NCBI RefSeq assembly: GCF_003933745.1
Contig: NZ_RSEB01000003.1
Span: forward strand, 744,001-808,000
Source of the DNA: Glycomyces terrestris
GTDB lineage: Bacteria > Actinomycetota > Actinomycetes > Mycobacteriales > Micromonosporaceae
Length of the DNA stretch: 64,000 nt
Reading direction: 5' to 3'
Under the pieces are notes generated by a model that was given only the letters and a program-made list of their open reading frames with translations, had not been told where the DNA came from and ran no database searches. The position numbers were made by a program, and so were the translations under genes. Positions 24,080-32,164 of this stretch are shown in pieces. Numbering within the stretch: the first letter of the stretch is position 1; the number at the start of each line of letters is the position of its first letter.

Positions 24080-24256
24080 ATGACGACGGTGTTCGTGGTG
24101 CAGCACGGCGAGAAGGAGCGCGTCCCGGGCGACCCGGGCCTGACCGAGCGCGGGCGGCTCCAGGCGGCGCTGGCCGCGGAGCGACTGCGACCCGAAGGCC
24201 TGCGGGCGGTGTCTCGCGGGCCGTTGGCGCTCCGGCACTTGATGCAGCGCGTGTGA
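24080..24256 (+). pseudogene. Truncated histidine-phosphatase (phosphoglycerate mutase-like) fragment
   Basis: 58 codons starting MTTVFVVQHGEKE and continuing GDPGLTERGRLQA, the N-terminus of the histidine phosphatase superfamily, with the first histidine replaced in register as QHGE rather than RHGE. Family members are about 190 aa; here the frame stops after SRGPLALRHLMQRV, which aligns with the SPLxRAxQTA motif, and nothing further is recognisable. It is a 3'-deleted remnant. Confidence 0.6.
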
Positions 24257-24340
24257 GCGGTCGGCCTGGGTGCCGGGGCGCGAAGGTGTCTATTGCTTGT
24301 ATTTCGGGTGGCGCAGCGGGGGATTCTAGACGTAGTGCGC

Positions 24341-24354
24341 GCGAACGCTTGCGC
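24341..24354. promoter_or_regulatory. LacI-type operator candidate before the GH92 gene
   Basis: GCGAACGCTTGCGC, 30 nt before the GH92 start, resembles the imperfect palindromes with a central CG used by LacI/GalR-family regulators of glycan genes. Confidence 0.4.
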
Positions 24355-24384
24355 GTTCACGCTGCCGTAACGAGGATGTGACGA

Positions 24385-26658
24385 ATGAGCTCTAATCTCA
24401 GTCGCATCTTGGACAGCGTGGACCCGTTCATCGGTACGGCGGCGACCGATCTGCCCGCGGCGCAGGGGCTGGCCGCCAGTTGGTGGTGGCCGAAGGCCCA
24501 GGTCGGGAACACCCATCCGGGCGCGTGCTACCCGCTCGGGATGGTCTCCGCGTGCGCGTGCTCGGGCGCCTACCCGACGGGCTACGGCCTGTACGGGATC
24601 TCGACCGAGGGCGCCCCCACGCCCATGTACGACGACTACCTCGCCAGCGGCTTCACCCACTTCCAGCAGTCCGGCACGGGCGCGATCCGCAAGTACTACA
24701 ACTACTTCCGCGTCACGCCGATGATCGAGCCGCTCGACGCGCTCGGGAACCGCTGGAAGCTGGAGGAAGAGGAGGCCTCGCCGGGCTACTACGCGGCGAC
24801 GCTGGAGAACGGCATCAGGTGCGAGCTCACCGTGGGCGCGAAGACGGCCGTGCACCGGTACACGTTCCCCGAGTCGTCCTCGTCGCGAGTGGTCCTCGAC
24901 TTCTCGTACGGCGGGCTCGCGATCGAGCACGGCACCACGGTGCCGCTGCGGGCCGGCATCGAGAGCCTGGGCCAGGGGTGCGCGCAGGGGACCGTGGTCA
25001 TGGAGGGCATCCCGCTCTCGGTCTACATCGACACCGACGCGCCGGGCTGGCGCCAGCTCGTCTGGTACGACCGGCGGCGCGTCGACGGCGGGACCAGGCT
25101 CGACTTCGACTACATCCGGCGCACGACGCTGCGCCCGTTCGGCCTCATGTTCATGGGCCCGACCCGGGCCGGGCAGGTCGTGGAGATCCGCATGGGCTTC
25201 TCCATGCGCGGCACGGAGCAGGCGAGGAGGAACCTCGAGCAGGCCCTGCCGGGCGAGGCCGGGTTCGACCAGGCGCTCGCCGACACGCGGGAGGCGTGGT
25301 CGGACTACTTCTCCCAGGTCGAGGTCCAGGGCGGGACGGGTGAGCGTCGGCAGGTGTTCGCGACGAGCCTGTACCACTCGCTGATCAAGCCGTGCTTCGC
25401 GCAGGACGAGAGCCCGTTCTGGCCTTCCAAGGGCCCGTTCGTGTTCGACATCGCGACCATGTGGGACATGTACAAGACCCAGTTCCCGCTGCTCACCGCC
25501 TTGAATCCGGCGAAGGGCGCGGACATGATGGAGGCGATCGTCCGGATCGCCGAGGAGGAGGGGAACCTCCCGATCGGGTACCGGATGGCGCGCGGCTCGG
25601 ACCGGTTCTTCCGGCAGGCCTCCGCGCTCGCGCACACCGTCCTCGCCGACGGCTTCCAGCTCGGTCTCGAAGGGCCCGAATGGGATTGGGCGCTCGTCCA
25701 CATGCAGGACGACCTGCGCCGCGGCTACGGCGAGGACTACACCGAGCGCGGGATCGTCCACCCGATCAGCCACACCCTCGACCTCGCCACCGGCTACTGG
25801 TGCACCGCGATCATCGCGCGCGGCCTGGGGGACCTGCGGCTCGCCGACGAGCTGGAGGCGAAGTCCCGCCACTGGATCAACGCGTTCGGCCCCGACGGGC
25901 TGCTGCGCGACTCCTCCTTCTACGAGGGCGGCCGCTGGAACTACTCGTTCCGGCTGCTGCACGACATGGCCTCGCGCATCGAGCTCGCCGGCGGCGACAA
26001 GGAGTTCACGTCGATCCTCGACCGGTTCTTCGGGTTCGGCGCCGACCCGGTCGTGCAGCTGGGGACGCCGCCGTTTGGGACCGAGTTCGCGATCGGCCTC
26101 GACCTCGACCGGTTCGAGGGCCTGAACAACGAGCCGGACATGGAGGCCCCCTGGGCCTACCACTACGCGGGCCGGCCGGACCGGACCGCCGAGATCGTGC
26201 ACGCGGCCCTGTCCTACCAGTTCGGGACCGGCCGCGGCGGGCTCCCGGGCAACGACGACTCCGGGGCCCTGTCGTCGTGGTACGTGTGGGCGTCGCTGGG
26301 CCTGTTCCCCGTCGCCGGCCAGAACCTGTTCCTCGTCAACGCGCCCGCCTTCGCCGAAGCGCAGCTCCGCTTCGGCGGCAACGACTTCGAAGTGGTCACC
26401 ACCGGCCATGTCGAGGCGGGCATCGGGGAGGACGCCCGCGGGTACCCCCCGCAGTACGTCCAGTCCGCGCGCTTCAACGGGAAGCCGCTGGACCAGAGCT
26501 TCATCACCGGCAACCAGCTGCACGGCGGCGGGAGGCTGGAGATCGAGCTCGGAGCCGAACCGTCCGACTGGGCGACGAAGACGCGCCCGCCGTCCGCCTC
26601 CGACCGCACCGACCTCGCTCGGGACGCCGGGGCCCGCTTCCAGGAGTTCCTACCGTGA
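24385..26658 (+). CDS. GH92-family alpha-mannosidase-like glycoside hydrolase
   Basis: 757-aa GH92 enzyme. The family opens with DSVDPFIGT, has GNTHPGACYPLGMV and the GLPGNDDSGALSSWYVWASLG block (about 617-637) that contains the metal/catalytic region typical of calcium-dependent inverting exo-alpha-mannosidases. No signal peptide is visible, so unlike most actinomycete GH92 enzymes it is probably cytoplasmic. It overlaps by 4 nt (GTGA) with a glycosyltransferase gene; a hydrolase-transferase pair of this kind suggests turnover of an internal mannoside. A LacI-like operator lies upstream. Confidence 0.85.
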   Translation: MSSNLSRILDSVDPFIGTAATDLPAAQGLAASWWWPKAQVGNTHPGACYPLGMVSACACSGAYPTGYGLYGISTEGAPTPMYDDYLASGFTHFQQSGTGAIRKYYNYFRVTPMIEPLDALGNRWKLEEEEASPGYYAATLENGIRCELTVGAKTAVHRYTFPESSSSRVVLDFSYGGLAIEHGTTVPLRAGIESLGQGCAQGTVVMEGIPLSVYIDTDAPGWRQLVWYDRRRVDGGTRLDFDYIRRTTLRPFGLMFMGPTRAGQVVEIRMGFSMRGTEQARRNLEQALPGEAGFDQALADTREAWSDYFSQVEVQGGTGERRQVFATSLYHSLIKPCFAQDESPFWPSKGPFVFDIATMWDMYKTQFPLLTALNPAKGADMMEAIVRIAEEEGNLPIGYRMARGSDRFFRQASALAHTVLADGFQLGLEGPEWDWALVHMQDDLRRGYGEDYTERGIVHPISHTLDLATGYWCTAIIARGLGDLRLADELEAKSRHWINAFGPDGLLRDSSFYEGGRWNYSFRLLHDMASRIELAGGDKEFTSILDRFFGFGADPVVQLGTPPFGTEFAIGLDLDRFEGLNNEPDMEAPWAYHYAGRPDRTAEIVHAALSYQFGTGRGGLPGNDDSGALSSWYVWASLGLFPVAGQNLFLVNAPAFAEAQLRFGGNDFEVVTTGHVEAGIGEDARGYPPQYVQSARFNGKPLDQSFITGNQLHGGGRLEIELGAEPSDWATKTRPPSASDRTDLARDAGARFQEFLP

Positions 26659-27941
26659 CCCAGCAGTCCCGCCGCCTCATCATCGTCGTCCGCGCCGACC
26701 CGGTCATCTGCGGCCACGCCACCGAGGCCCGCGGCCTCGCGGAGGTCGCGCTCACGCGCGGCTTCGACGACGTGCGCATCGTGACCTGGCCGATCGACGC
26801 GCTCCAGGCGGCGGGGCTGCCGCTCAAACCGCTCGACGAGCTCCTCCCGTACTCCGAGGGGATCACCGTCGAGCGGCCCGGGCCCGTCGGGGACTACCGC
26901 CTCCCCGACGGCCGCCACCTCCTCGGCATGACCGGCCGCCTGTTCGAGCTGTTCACCGACGGCGTGCCGACGGTGTGCATGTCGATGTACCTGTCGCCGC
27001 ACGCGAACGCGGTCGTGGACGCGCTCCGGTCCGCGCGCGCCGCCGGGCTCGACCCGGACGTCGTCACCGTCGCCGAGGCGGTCGGCTCCGACATCACGAA
27101 CGTCGTGCGCGGCTGCCTCGCGCGCGGCGAGTTCGGGGCCGCCGCGGCCCTGTTCACGACCTACCTCGCGAACGACCGGTGCGTGGCGGTCTCCCAGTAC
27201 ACCAAGGACCTCATCGTCGAGGAGGCCGAGCAGGTCGACCGCGCCTGCGGCACCCGCTTCGCCGCCCAGGTCGCCGCGCGCGTCCAGGTCTCGTACCCCG
27301 CCGTCGACGCCGGCCTCTACACCGGCATCGACGCCACCCCCGAGCGGCGCGCCGCCGTGGACGCGGCCCTGGCCGCGCGCGGCCTCGAACGCGACAAGTA
27401 CGTCCTGTTCCTCTCGCGCGTGGCCGCCGCCAAGGGCGCCGACGACCTCATCGCCGCGCACCGCGACTCCCTCGCCTACAAGACCCACCGGCTCGTCATC
27501 GCCGGCACCGGCCCGGCCCTCGCGGAGACGAAGGTGTTCGCCGAGGGCGACGAGCGGGTCCTGTTCCTCTCCGACGTCGGTGACGAGGAGAAGCCCCTGC
27601 TCATGAACGGCTGCGCGGCGTACGCGCTGCCGTCGAAGCCCCGCCCCGAGTTCGTGGAGACGTTCGGCATCGCCCTGGTCGAGAAGATGCTCGCCGGCGG
27701 CGGCCCCGTCATCACCACCCGCACCGGCGGCATCCCCGAAGCGGTGGGCGACAACGCGATCGAGGTGCCGCCCGCCGACCGCGAGGCGCTCGCCGCGGCC
27801 ATCGACGCGGCCGTGTCCATGGGCGCCGAGGAGCGCGCGGCGCGGGCCGAGCGGGCCCGCAAGTACGCGATGCGCTTCGACCGCGCCGCCGTCTTCGACC
27901 GCCTCTTCGCCGGGCTCACCCCGGGCGTCCCCGTGGCGTAA
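26655..27941 (+). CDS. GT4-like glycosyltransferase
   Basis: 428-aa GT-B-fold enzyme. The N-terminal domain starts LIIVVRADPVICGHATEARGLAE; the C-terminal domain has VLFLSRVAAAKGADDL, VIAGTGP and the retaining-GT motif EFVETFGIALVEKMLAGGGP (about 333-352), followed by TRTGGIPE. GTG 26655 overlaps the GH92 stop. The donor and acceptor are unknown; the genetic pairing with a GH92 mannosidase suggests a mannose-containing product. Confidence 0.82.
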   Translation: MTQQSRRLIIVVRADPVICGHATEARGLAEVALTRGFDDVRIVTWPIDALQAAGLPLKPLDELLPYSEGITVERPGPVGDYRLPDGRHLLGMTGRLFELFTDGVPTVCMSMYLSPHANAVVDALRSARAAGLDPDVVTVAEAVGSDITNVVRGCLARGEFGAAAALFTTYLANDRCVAVSQYTKDLIVEEAEQVDRACGTRFAAQVAARVQVSYPAVDAGLYTGIDATPERRAAVDAALAARGLERDKYVLFLSRVAAAKGADDLIAAHRDSLAYKTHRLVIAGTGPALAETKVFAEGDERVLFLSDVGDEEKPLLMNGCAAYALPSKPRPEFVETFGIALVEKMLAGGGPVITTRTGGIPEAVGDNAIEVPPADREALAAAIDAAVSMGAEERAARAERARKYAMRFDRAAVFDRLFAGLTPGVPVA

Positions 27942-27975
27942 GCCCCCCACCTGCGACGACGCCGCCCCAGAGAAC

Positions 27976-27987
27976 TTCTTCGAAGAA
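27976..27987. promoter_or_regulatory. 12-bp palindrome TTCTTCGAAGAA
   Basis: Perfect palindrome 35 nt after the glycosyltransferase stop, in an AT-richer patch. It may be an operator for the small unit that follows or part of a weak terminator. Confidence 0.4.
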
Positions 27988-28000
27988 TCTTCTGATCCGG

Positions 28001-28062
28001 GGCAACCTTCGGCGTGCCCGCGGCAACTGGGAGACGGTGCGGCAACCCGGCTCCGCCGCACC
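28001..28062 (+). ncRNA. Candidate structured leader RNA with three GGCAAC repeats
   Basis: GGCAAC occurs at 28001, 28022 and 28041; the last is in the loop of an 8-bp hairpin (GGTGCGGC 28036-28043 / GCCGCACC 28055-28062). It lies just before a small ORF with a good ribosome-binding site. No known RNA family was identified by eye. Confidence 0.35.
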
Positions 28063-28089
28063 GCACAGCTACCGGAGGGAAGGACCCCG

Positions 28090-28137
28090 ATGTCCTCACC
28101 GACTTTCATCCTCACCCCCGCCATGGCGGGCCCGTAA
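28090..28137 (+). CDS. Candidate 15-aa peptide ORF
   Basis: ATG to TAA encoding MSSPTFILTPAMAGP. It has purine-rich GGAGGGAAGGA upstream and is followed by a strong hairpin terminator (28179-28215), so it could be an independent small gene or a leader peptide for the structured RNA. No homologue is recognised. Confidence 0.35.
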   Translation: MSSPTFILTPAMAGP

Positions 28138-28178
28138 CGACTCCGGTTCCAGCGGATGGGCTTCCTGCCATGGGAGAT

Positions 28179-28215
28179 CGACAGGCGCGGGCACCGGGGG
28201 TGCCTGCGCCTGTCG
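28179..28215 (+). terminator. Strong 16-bp hairpin before the sigma factor gene
   Basis: CGACAGGCGC + GGCACC pairs with GGTGCC + GCGCCTGTCG with one internal mismatch and a GGG loop. It separates the small ORF from the sigma-factor promoter. Confidence 0.7.
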
Positions 28216-28221
28216 TGCAAC

Positions 28222-28256
28222 GGAACGTGAGGGGGTCACGGTCTTGCTGCTAGAAT
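28222..28256 (+). promoter_or_regulatory. Promoter region of the SigE-type sigma factor gene
   Basis: A TAGAAT (28251-28256) could be a housekeeping -10. A GGAAC at 28222-28226 followed 14 nt later by GTCT is an ECF-type promoter pattern and would allow autoregulation. The two are alternatives. Confidence 0.4.
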
Positions 28257-28288
28257 CGCCTCCCCGCACCGCGACCGGAAGGCCCCCC

Positions 28289-28834
28289 TTGGACGTCCCC
28301 GCCAAGCTGGAGGAAGACGCCTTCCGCGCCTTCTTCGAGCGGCACCACGCCGAGCTGGCGCGCTTCGCGTGGATGCTCATCGGCGAGCGCGCCGCGGCCG
28401 AGGACATCGCCGCCGACGCCATGCTCGCCGTGTGGCGCCAATGGGACCAGGCCCGCCGGGCCCGCTCGCAGATCGCGTACGCGCGCGGGATCGTCGCGAA
28501 CCTCGCCAAGGCCCGCATCCGGGCCGCCGTGCGCGAGCGCCGCCGCAACACCCTCTTCTGGCAGCGCCCGACGGAGGCCGCCGAGGGCCCCGACACGGCC
28601 GCCGTCCTCGACGTGCGCGCCGCGCTCGACCGGCTGCCGCTGCGCCGGCGCGCCTGCGTCATCCTGCGCCACTCCCTCGACCTGTCCGAGCGCGAGACCG
28701 CCGACGCCCTCGGCATCTCGATCGGCACCGTCAAGAGCCAGACCTCGAAGGGCCTCGCCGAACTGCGGCGCCTCCTCGGCGCCGCCGGGGACGGGTCCGC
28801 GCGGGCCGAGATCAGGAAGGAGGCCGGGCCGTGA
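28289..28834 (+). CDS. SigE-family RNA polymerase sigma factor
   Basis: 181-aa group 4 sigma factor. Region 2 spans about 10-75 (FRAFFERHHAELARFAWMLIG ... AEDIAADAMLAVWRQW), region 4 about 110-165 with the helix-turn-helix SERETADALGISIGTVKSQTSKGL. TTG 28289 is the best start: GGAAGG lies 6 nt upstream and the family length fits. The stop overlaps the GTG of a membrane protein gene that is probably its anti-sigma or signalling partner. Confidence 0.82.
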   Translation: MDVPAKLEEDAFRAFFERHHAELARFAWMLIGERAAAEDIAADAMLAVWRQWDQARRARSQIAYARGIVANLAKARIRAAVRERRRNTLFWQRPTEAAEGPDTAAVLDVRAALDRLPLRRRACVILRHSLDLSERETADALGISIGTVKSQTSKGLAELRRLLGAAGDGSARAEIRKEAGP

Positions 28835-29616
28835 ACGACGAGCTGCCCGACCGGCTCCGGGTCACCGCCGAGGAGTTCGAACCCGACGCCGACCGCATGT
28901 GGACCCGCATCGCCGACGGCATGCGCGAGCCGCGCGGCGCCGCGGCCCCGGCCGCCCGCCGCCGCCTCATGCCGCACCTGGCGCTCGCCACCGGCGCGGC
29001 CGTCCTCCTCGTCGGCGCCGTCGTCCTGTTCGGACAGATGCTGGGCCTGGGGCCCTCCGCCGACTCGGACTCCGCGCCCCCCGCGGGCGGGCCCGGCACC
29101 CAGTCGCAGACCCCCGCCGGGGACGGCGGGACGACCGGCGGCGAGTCCCCCTCCGGCGGGCCCTCCGACACCGGCACCACCGCCGCCGAGACCGGCACCG
29201 ACGAGGAGACCCCCGAAGGCGGCCCCGAGGCCCCGGAGTGGCTGGACGCCGCCGGCGTGATCGACCCGAACAACACCGAGTACTGGACCCAGTCGTCCGT
29301 CGTCTTCTCCAGCGACAGGGCCCTGACCGGGCTCGAGGTCGAACTGCGCCTCGCCGAGGGCGAGGGCCTGACCCACCTCGACTCGTGGACCACCGACGAC
29401 AACCTCTTCACCGAGGCGGTCGTCACCAGCGAGGACGGCGTCACGATCCTGCGCTGGACCCTGAAGGAGGGCGCGGTCGTGCCCGCCGGCGCCGAGTACA
29501 CGCTCGCGGGCCAGTTCGACCCCAACGGGGGTCCGCGCAGCGGCGAGGACGACGCGTTCACGATCACGGCCACGGCCGAGGACGGCGCGACCGGCGTCCT
29601 CGAGGGCGGCTACTAG
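28831..29616 (+). CDS. Membrane-anchored extracytoplasmic protein, possible anti-sigma partner
   Basis: 261-aa protein starting at GTG 28831 (GGAAGGAGG upstream; GTGA overlap with the sigma factor). Residues 1-45 are cytosolic, one transmembrane helix is at about 49-72, then a Gly/Ser/Thr/Pro-rich linker (75-130) and an extracellular beta-rich domain (about 140-261). The operon position matches anti-sigma factors of SigE-type systems, but no ZAS motif (HxxxCxxC) is present, so regulation, if any, would be by another mechanism. Confidence 0.65.
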   Translation: MNDELPDRLRVTAEEFEPDADRMWTRIADGMREPRGAAAPAARRRLMPHLALATGAAVLLVGAVVLFGQMLGLGPSADSDSAPPAGGPGTQSQTPAGDGGTTGGESPSGGPSDTGTTAAETGTDEETPEGGPEAPEWLDAAGVIDPNNTEYWTQSSVVFSSDRALTGLEVELRLAEGEGLTHLDSWTTDDNLFTEAVVTSEDGVTILRWTLKEGAVVPAGAEYTLAGQFDPNGGPRSGEDDAFTITATAEDGATGVLEGGY

Positions 29617-29637
29617 CGCCGCAACCCCAGAGCGGAG

Positions 29638-29668
29638 GCGGGGACCGGCCGCAGCGGCCGGTCCCCGC
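29638..29668. terminator. Terminator of the sigma factor operon
   Basis: Perfect 13-bp stem GCGGGGACCGGCC / GGCCGGTCCCCGC with loop GCAGC. Confidence 0.8.
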
Positions 29669-29710
29669 ACCTGCGTCAGCAGCCCACGAGCGCGAACGCC
29701 GCCGTGGGAT

Positions 29711-29905
29711 TCAGACCGCGAACACCTCGACGTCGTACTTCGGTATCACCGAGTCCCGGGTCATGATCGCGGCGTTGTCGCACCGGGCCTGCGCGATGAG
29801 GAAGCGGTCGAACGGATCGCGATGGATGTCGGGGAGGCGGCCGGCCGCGATCGCGTGGTGGTGCCGGGCGGGGAGCTCGAGGAAATCGCTCGAGCGGACG
29901 GCCCC
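29711..29905 (-). pseudogene. C-terminal remnant of a PIN-domain (VapC-like) toxin
   Basis: In the minus strand the frame ending at TGA 29711-29713 reads LPDIHRDPFDRFLIAQA, then IMTRDSVIPKYDVEVFAV, which is the conserved C-terminal half of PIN toxins (HxDPFDRxLIAQA and TRDxxIxxY). The N-terminal half and its metal-binding Asp are missing and there is no start codon with a ribosome-binding site, nor an antitoxin gene. It is a decayed toxin gene. Confidence 0.6.
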
Positions 29906-29948
29906 GGTGCACCGGCGGGTCGCGGCCGATCCGGCGCGCGCGCCGCGG

Positions 29949-30419
29949 TCAGCAGGCGCAGGAGACGCCGCTCGACGGGGCGGTGAGCGGGTCGGGCCTG
30001 CCGCGTTCGACGCCGGCGTCGGTCTCGACCGGGAGTCCTTCGCGGGCCCAGTACTCGAAGCCGCCCATCATGTACTTCACCCGGTAGCCGAGCCGGGCGA
30101 ACTCGACGGCGGCGCGGTACGCGCCGTTGCAGCCCGGGCCCCAGCAGTACACCACCACGAGCTGCGACGGGTCCACCAGTTCGCTTGCGCGGGAGGCGAT
30201 CTCGTCGGTCGGCAGGTGCACGGCGCCGGGGACGCGGCCCTGCGACCAGGCGGCCGCGCCGCGCGAGTCCACCAGCGTGAAGCCGGGCTCCCCGGCGTCC
30301 ATGGCGGCGTGCACGTCGGACACGTCGGTGCTGTAGGCCATGAGGCCGGTGAAGTGGGCGAGCGCGTCGGCGGGGGAGGCCGCGGGGACGCGCAGCACGG
30401 CGTTCTGATTCGTACCCAT
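29949..30419 (-). CDS. Rhodanese-like sulfurtransferase
   Basis: 156-aa single rhodanese domain: the VDSRGAAAWSQGRVPGAVHLP entry (about 53-73) and the active-site loop beginning at the Cys of YCWGPGCNG (about 96). It transfers sulfane sulfur or acts as a phosphatase-like sensor. The C-terminus ends in an extra SCAC. ATG 30419 is 8 nt after the minus-strand TATCGT, a leaderless arrangement. Two direct TACAAAG repeats lie upstream. Confidence 0.85.
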   Translation of the reverse strand: MGTNQNAVLRVPAASPADALAHFTGLMAYSTDVSDVHAAMDAGEPGFTLVDSRGAAAWSQGRVPGAVHLPTDEIASRASELVDPSQLVVVYCWGPGCNGAYRAAVEFARLGYRVKYMMGGFEYWAREGLPVETDAGVERGRPDPLTAPSSGVSCAC

Positions 30420-30435
30420 GATCGGAACGATACAT

Positions 30436-30468
30436 GCCAGTACAAAGAAATCATTGCACCGGTACAAA
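30436..30468. promoter_or_regulatory. Direct TACAAAG repeats between rhodanese and aldo-keto reductase genes
   Basis: GTACAAAG occurs twice about 24 bp apart in the divergent promoter region; on the rhodanese strand they read CTTTGTAC. They could be operator half-sites or -35-like elements. Confidence 0.35.
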
Positions 30469-30539
30469 GCCTGCCGCGGTGCGGGACGCGGGGTAGCGTA
30501 GGACGCCGAATCGCATCCGATGAGAGAGGGACTCCACCG

Positions 30540-31376
30540 ATGGCTCCCACTGCACCGACCGTCCGCCTCCTCCACGGCGCCGACATGCCGCGCCTGGGCC
30601 TGGGCACCTGGCCGATGGACGACGCGGAGGCCGAGCGGGTGGTCGCCGAGGCGATCGGCCTCGGCTACCGGCTGGTCGACACCGCCGAGAACTACCGCAA
30701 CGAGCGCGGCGTCGGCCTGGGGCTCAAGGCCTCCGGCGTCGCCCGCGAGGACCTGTTCGTCACCACCAAGTTCAACCGCGAATGGCACGGCGTCGAGCTC
30801 GCGGCCGAGGCCGCCGAGCGCCGCCTCGACCTCCTCGGGCTCGACTACCTCGACCTGCTCCTCATCCACTGGCCGAACCCGCAGCACGGCAAGTACACCG
30901 AGGCCTGGCAGGGCCTGGTCCGGCTCCTCGAGTCCGGGCGCGTCAAGGCGATCGGCACCTCCAACTTCAAGCCCGCCCACCTCGACCGGATCATCGACGC
31001 CACCGGGGTCGTGCCCGACGTCAACCAGATCCAGCTGAGCCCGTACACGACCCGCGACGCCTCGCGCGAGCACGGCGACGCCAAGGGCATCGTCACCCAG
31101 TCGTGGTCGCCGATCGGCGGCGAGGGCGGCGAGGTCCGCAAGGACCCGCTCGTGGTCGCGCTGGCCGAGAAGTACGGGAAGACGCCGGTGCAGATCGTGC
31201 TGCGCTGGCACCTCGAGCTGGGCCTGGCGGTCGCGGTGAAGTCCGCGAACACCGAGCGGCTGGAGCAGAACCTCGACGTGTTCGGCTTCGAGCTGGACCC
31301 GGCCGACATCGACGCGCTCACCGCCCTCGACCGCGGCGAGGCGGCGGCCGCGGACTCGGACCGGTTCGGGCACTAG
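30540..31376 (+). CDS. Aldo/keto reductase
   Basis: 278-aa AKR-fold NADPH-dependent carbonyl reductase. The catalytic tetrad is present: Asp and Tyr in DTAENYRNE (about 44-52), Lys in TTKFN (about 75) and His in LLIHWPN (about 107-112). The coenzyme site has KSANTERLEQN (about 229-239). It resembles 2,5-diketo-gluconate reductase-like AKRs. The ATG is preceded by GAGAGAGGG. Bidirectional terminator follows. Confidence 0.9.
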   Translation: MAPTAPTVRLLHGADMPRLGLGTWPMDDAEAERVVAEAIGLGYRLVDTAENYRNERGVGLGLKASGVAREDLFVTTKFNREWHGVELAAEAAERRLDLLGLDYLDLLLIHWPNPQHGKYTEAWQGLVRLLESGRVKAIGTSNFKPAHLDRIIDATGVVPDVNQIQLSPYTTRDASREHGDAKGIVTQSWSPIGGEGGEVRKDPLVVALAEKYGKTPVQIVLRWHLELGLAVAVKSANTERLEQNLDVFGFELDPADIDALTALDRGEAAAADSDRFGH

Positions 31377-31419
31377 GCGGGTGCGGCGGCCTGACGCGGC
31401 CGCCGCGCGAAGACGACGA

Positions 31420-31446
31420 CGGCGGCACCGGAAACCGGTGCCGCCG
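31420..31446. terminator. Bidirectional terminator
   Basis: Perfect 12-bp stem CGGCGGCACCGG / CCGGTGCCGCCG with loop AAA, followed by a T-rich stretch, between convergent aldo-keto reductase and XRE genes. Confidence 0.85.
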
Positions 31447-31457
31447 TTCGCCTTTCC

Positions 31458-31673
31458 TTACTGCTGCTCGTCGGGGACCCAGCGGAGGACGTCCCCGGGC
31501 TGGCATTCGAGGACCCGGCAGATCGCCTCCAGGGTCGAGAACCGCACCGCCTTCGCGCGGCCGTTCTTGAGGACCGCGACGTTCGCGGGGCTGATGCCGA
31601 CCGCCTCGGCGAACTCGCCCACCGACATGCCGCGCTCGGCGAGCAGCACGTCGAGGTCGACCGCGATGGCCAT
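31458..31673 (-). CDS. Small XRE/YozG-type helix-turn-helix regulator
   Basis: 71-aa protein consisting of one HTH domain: MSVGEFAEAVGISPANVAVLKNG (about 16-38) and CQPGDVLRWVPDE at the end. Its ATG overlaps the stop of the DUF2975 gene by one base. XRE regulators of this size are typically found with DUF2975 proteins and probably control their own operon through the inverted repeat upstream. Confidence 0.88.
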   Translation of the reverse strand: MAIAVDLDVLLAERGMSVGEFAEAVGISPANVAVLKNGRAKAVRFSTLEAICRVLECQPGDVLRWVPDEQQ

Positions 31674-32161
31674 CAGATGACCTCGGCCATCTCGGTCCGC
31701 AGCTCGGTCGCCTTGCGCAGCAGGCCCTTCATGATCAGGGTGAACATCGCGAAGGCCGCGCCGCCGCCCGCGCACGCGACGAGCGCGCCGATGTCGCCGA
31801 GGAGCCGCATCTCGTCGGCCCCGCTGCCGTACACGAAGATGTAGGCGGCGGTGAGCAGGGAGAGCAGGGTCGCGGCGGCGGTCGCCCAGACGACCACGTC
31901 GACCCAGCCGAAGGCCCGCTCGCTGAAGATGGCGTCGCCCTGGATCATGCCGAGGAGCCGCCAGGTGGCGACGAGCACGACCTGCACGCAGGCGATGCCC
32001 GCGATCGCGGCGGGGACGACCACGGTGGCCATCGAGTCGCCGTACGCGGCGGTGACGTCCTCGGCGAGCGAGTTCGGCACCACGAGGACCTGGCCGAAGA
32101 GGCCGGCGAGGAAGGCGGCCGCGAGGGCCAGCCGGAGCATGAAGATGAGGAATGCGTTCAT
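31673..32161 (-). CDS. DUF2975-family membrane protein
   Basis: 162-aa protein with four hydrophobic helices (about 5-28, 45-70, 85-112, 122-146) and a basic/acidic C-terminus, matching DUF2975. Function unknown. It forms an operon with a small XRE regulator. No Shine-Dalgarno is seen: a long inverted repeat ends only 3 nt before the ATG. Confidence 0.82.
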   Translation of the reverse strand: MNAFLIFMLRLALAAAFLAGLFGQVLVVPNSLAEDVTAAYGDSMATVVVPAAIAGIACVQVVLVATWRLLGMIQGDAIFSERAFGWVDVVVWATAAATLLSLLTAAYIFVYGSGADEMRLLGDIGALVACAGGGAAFAMFTLIMKGLLRKATELRTEMAEVI

Positions 32162-32164
32162 GCA

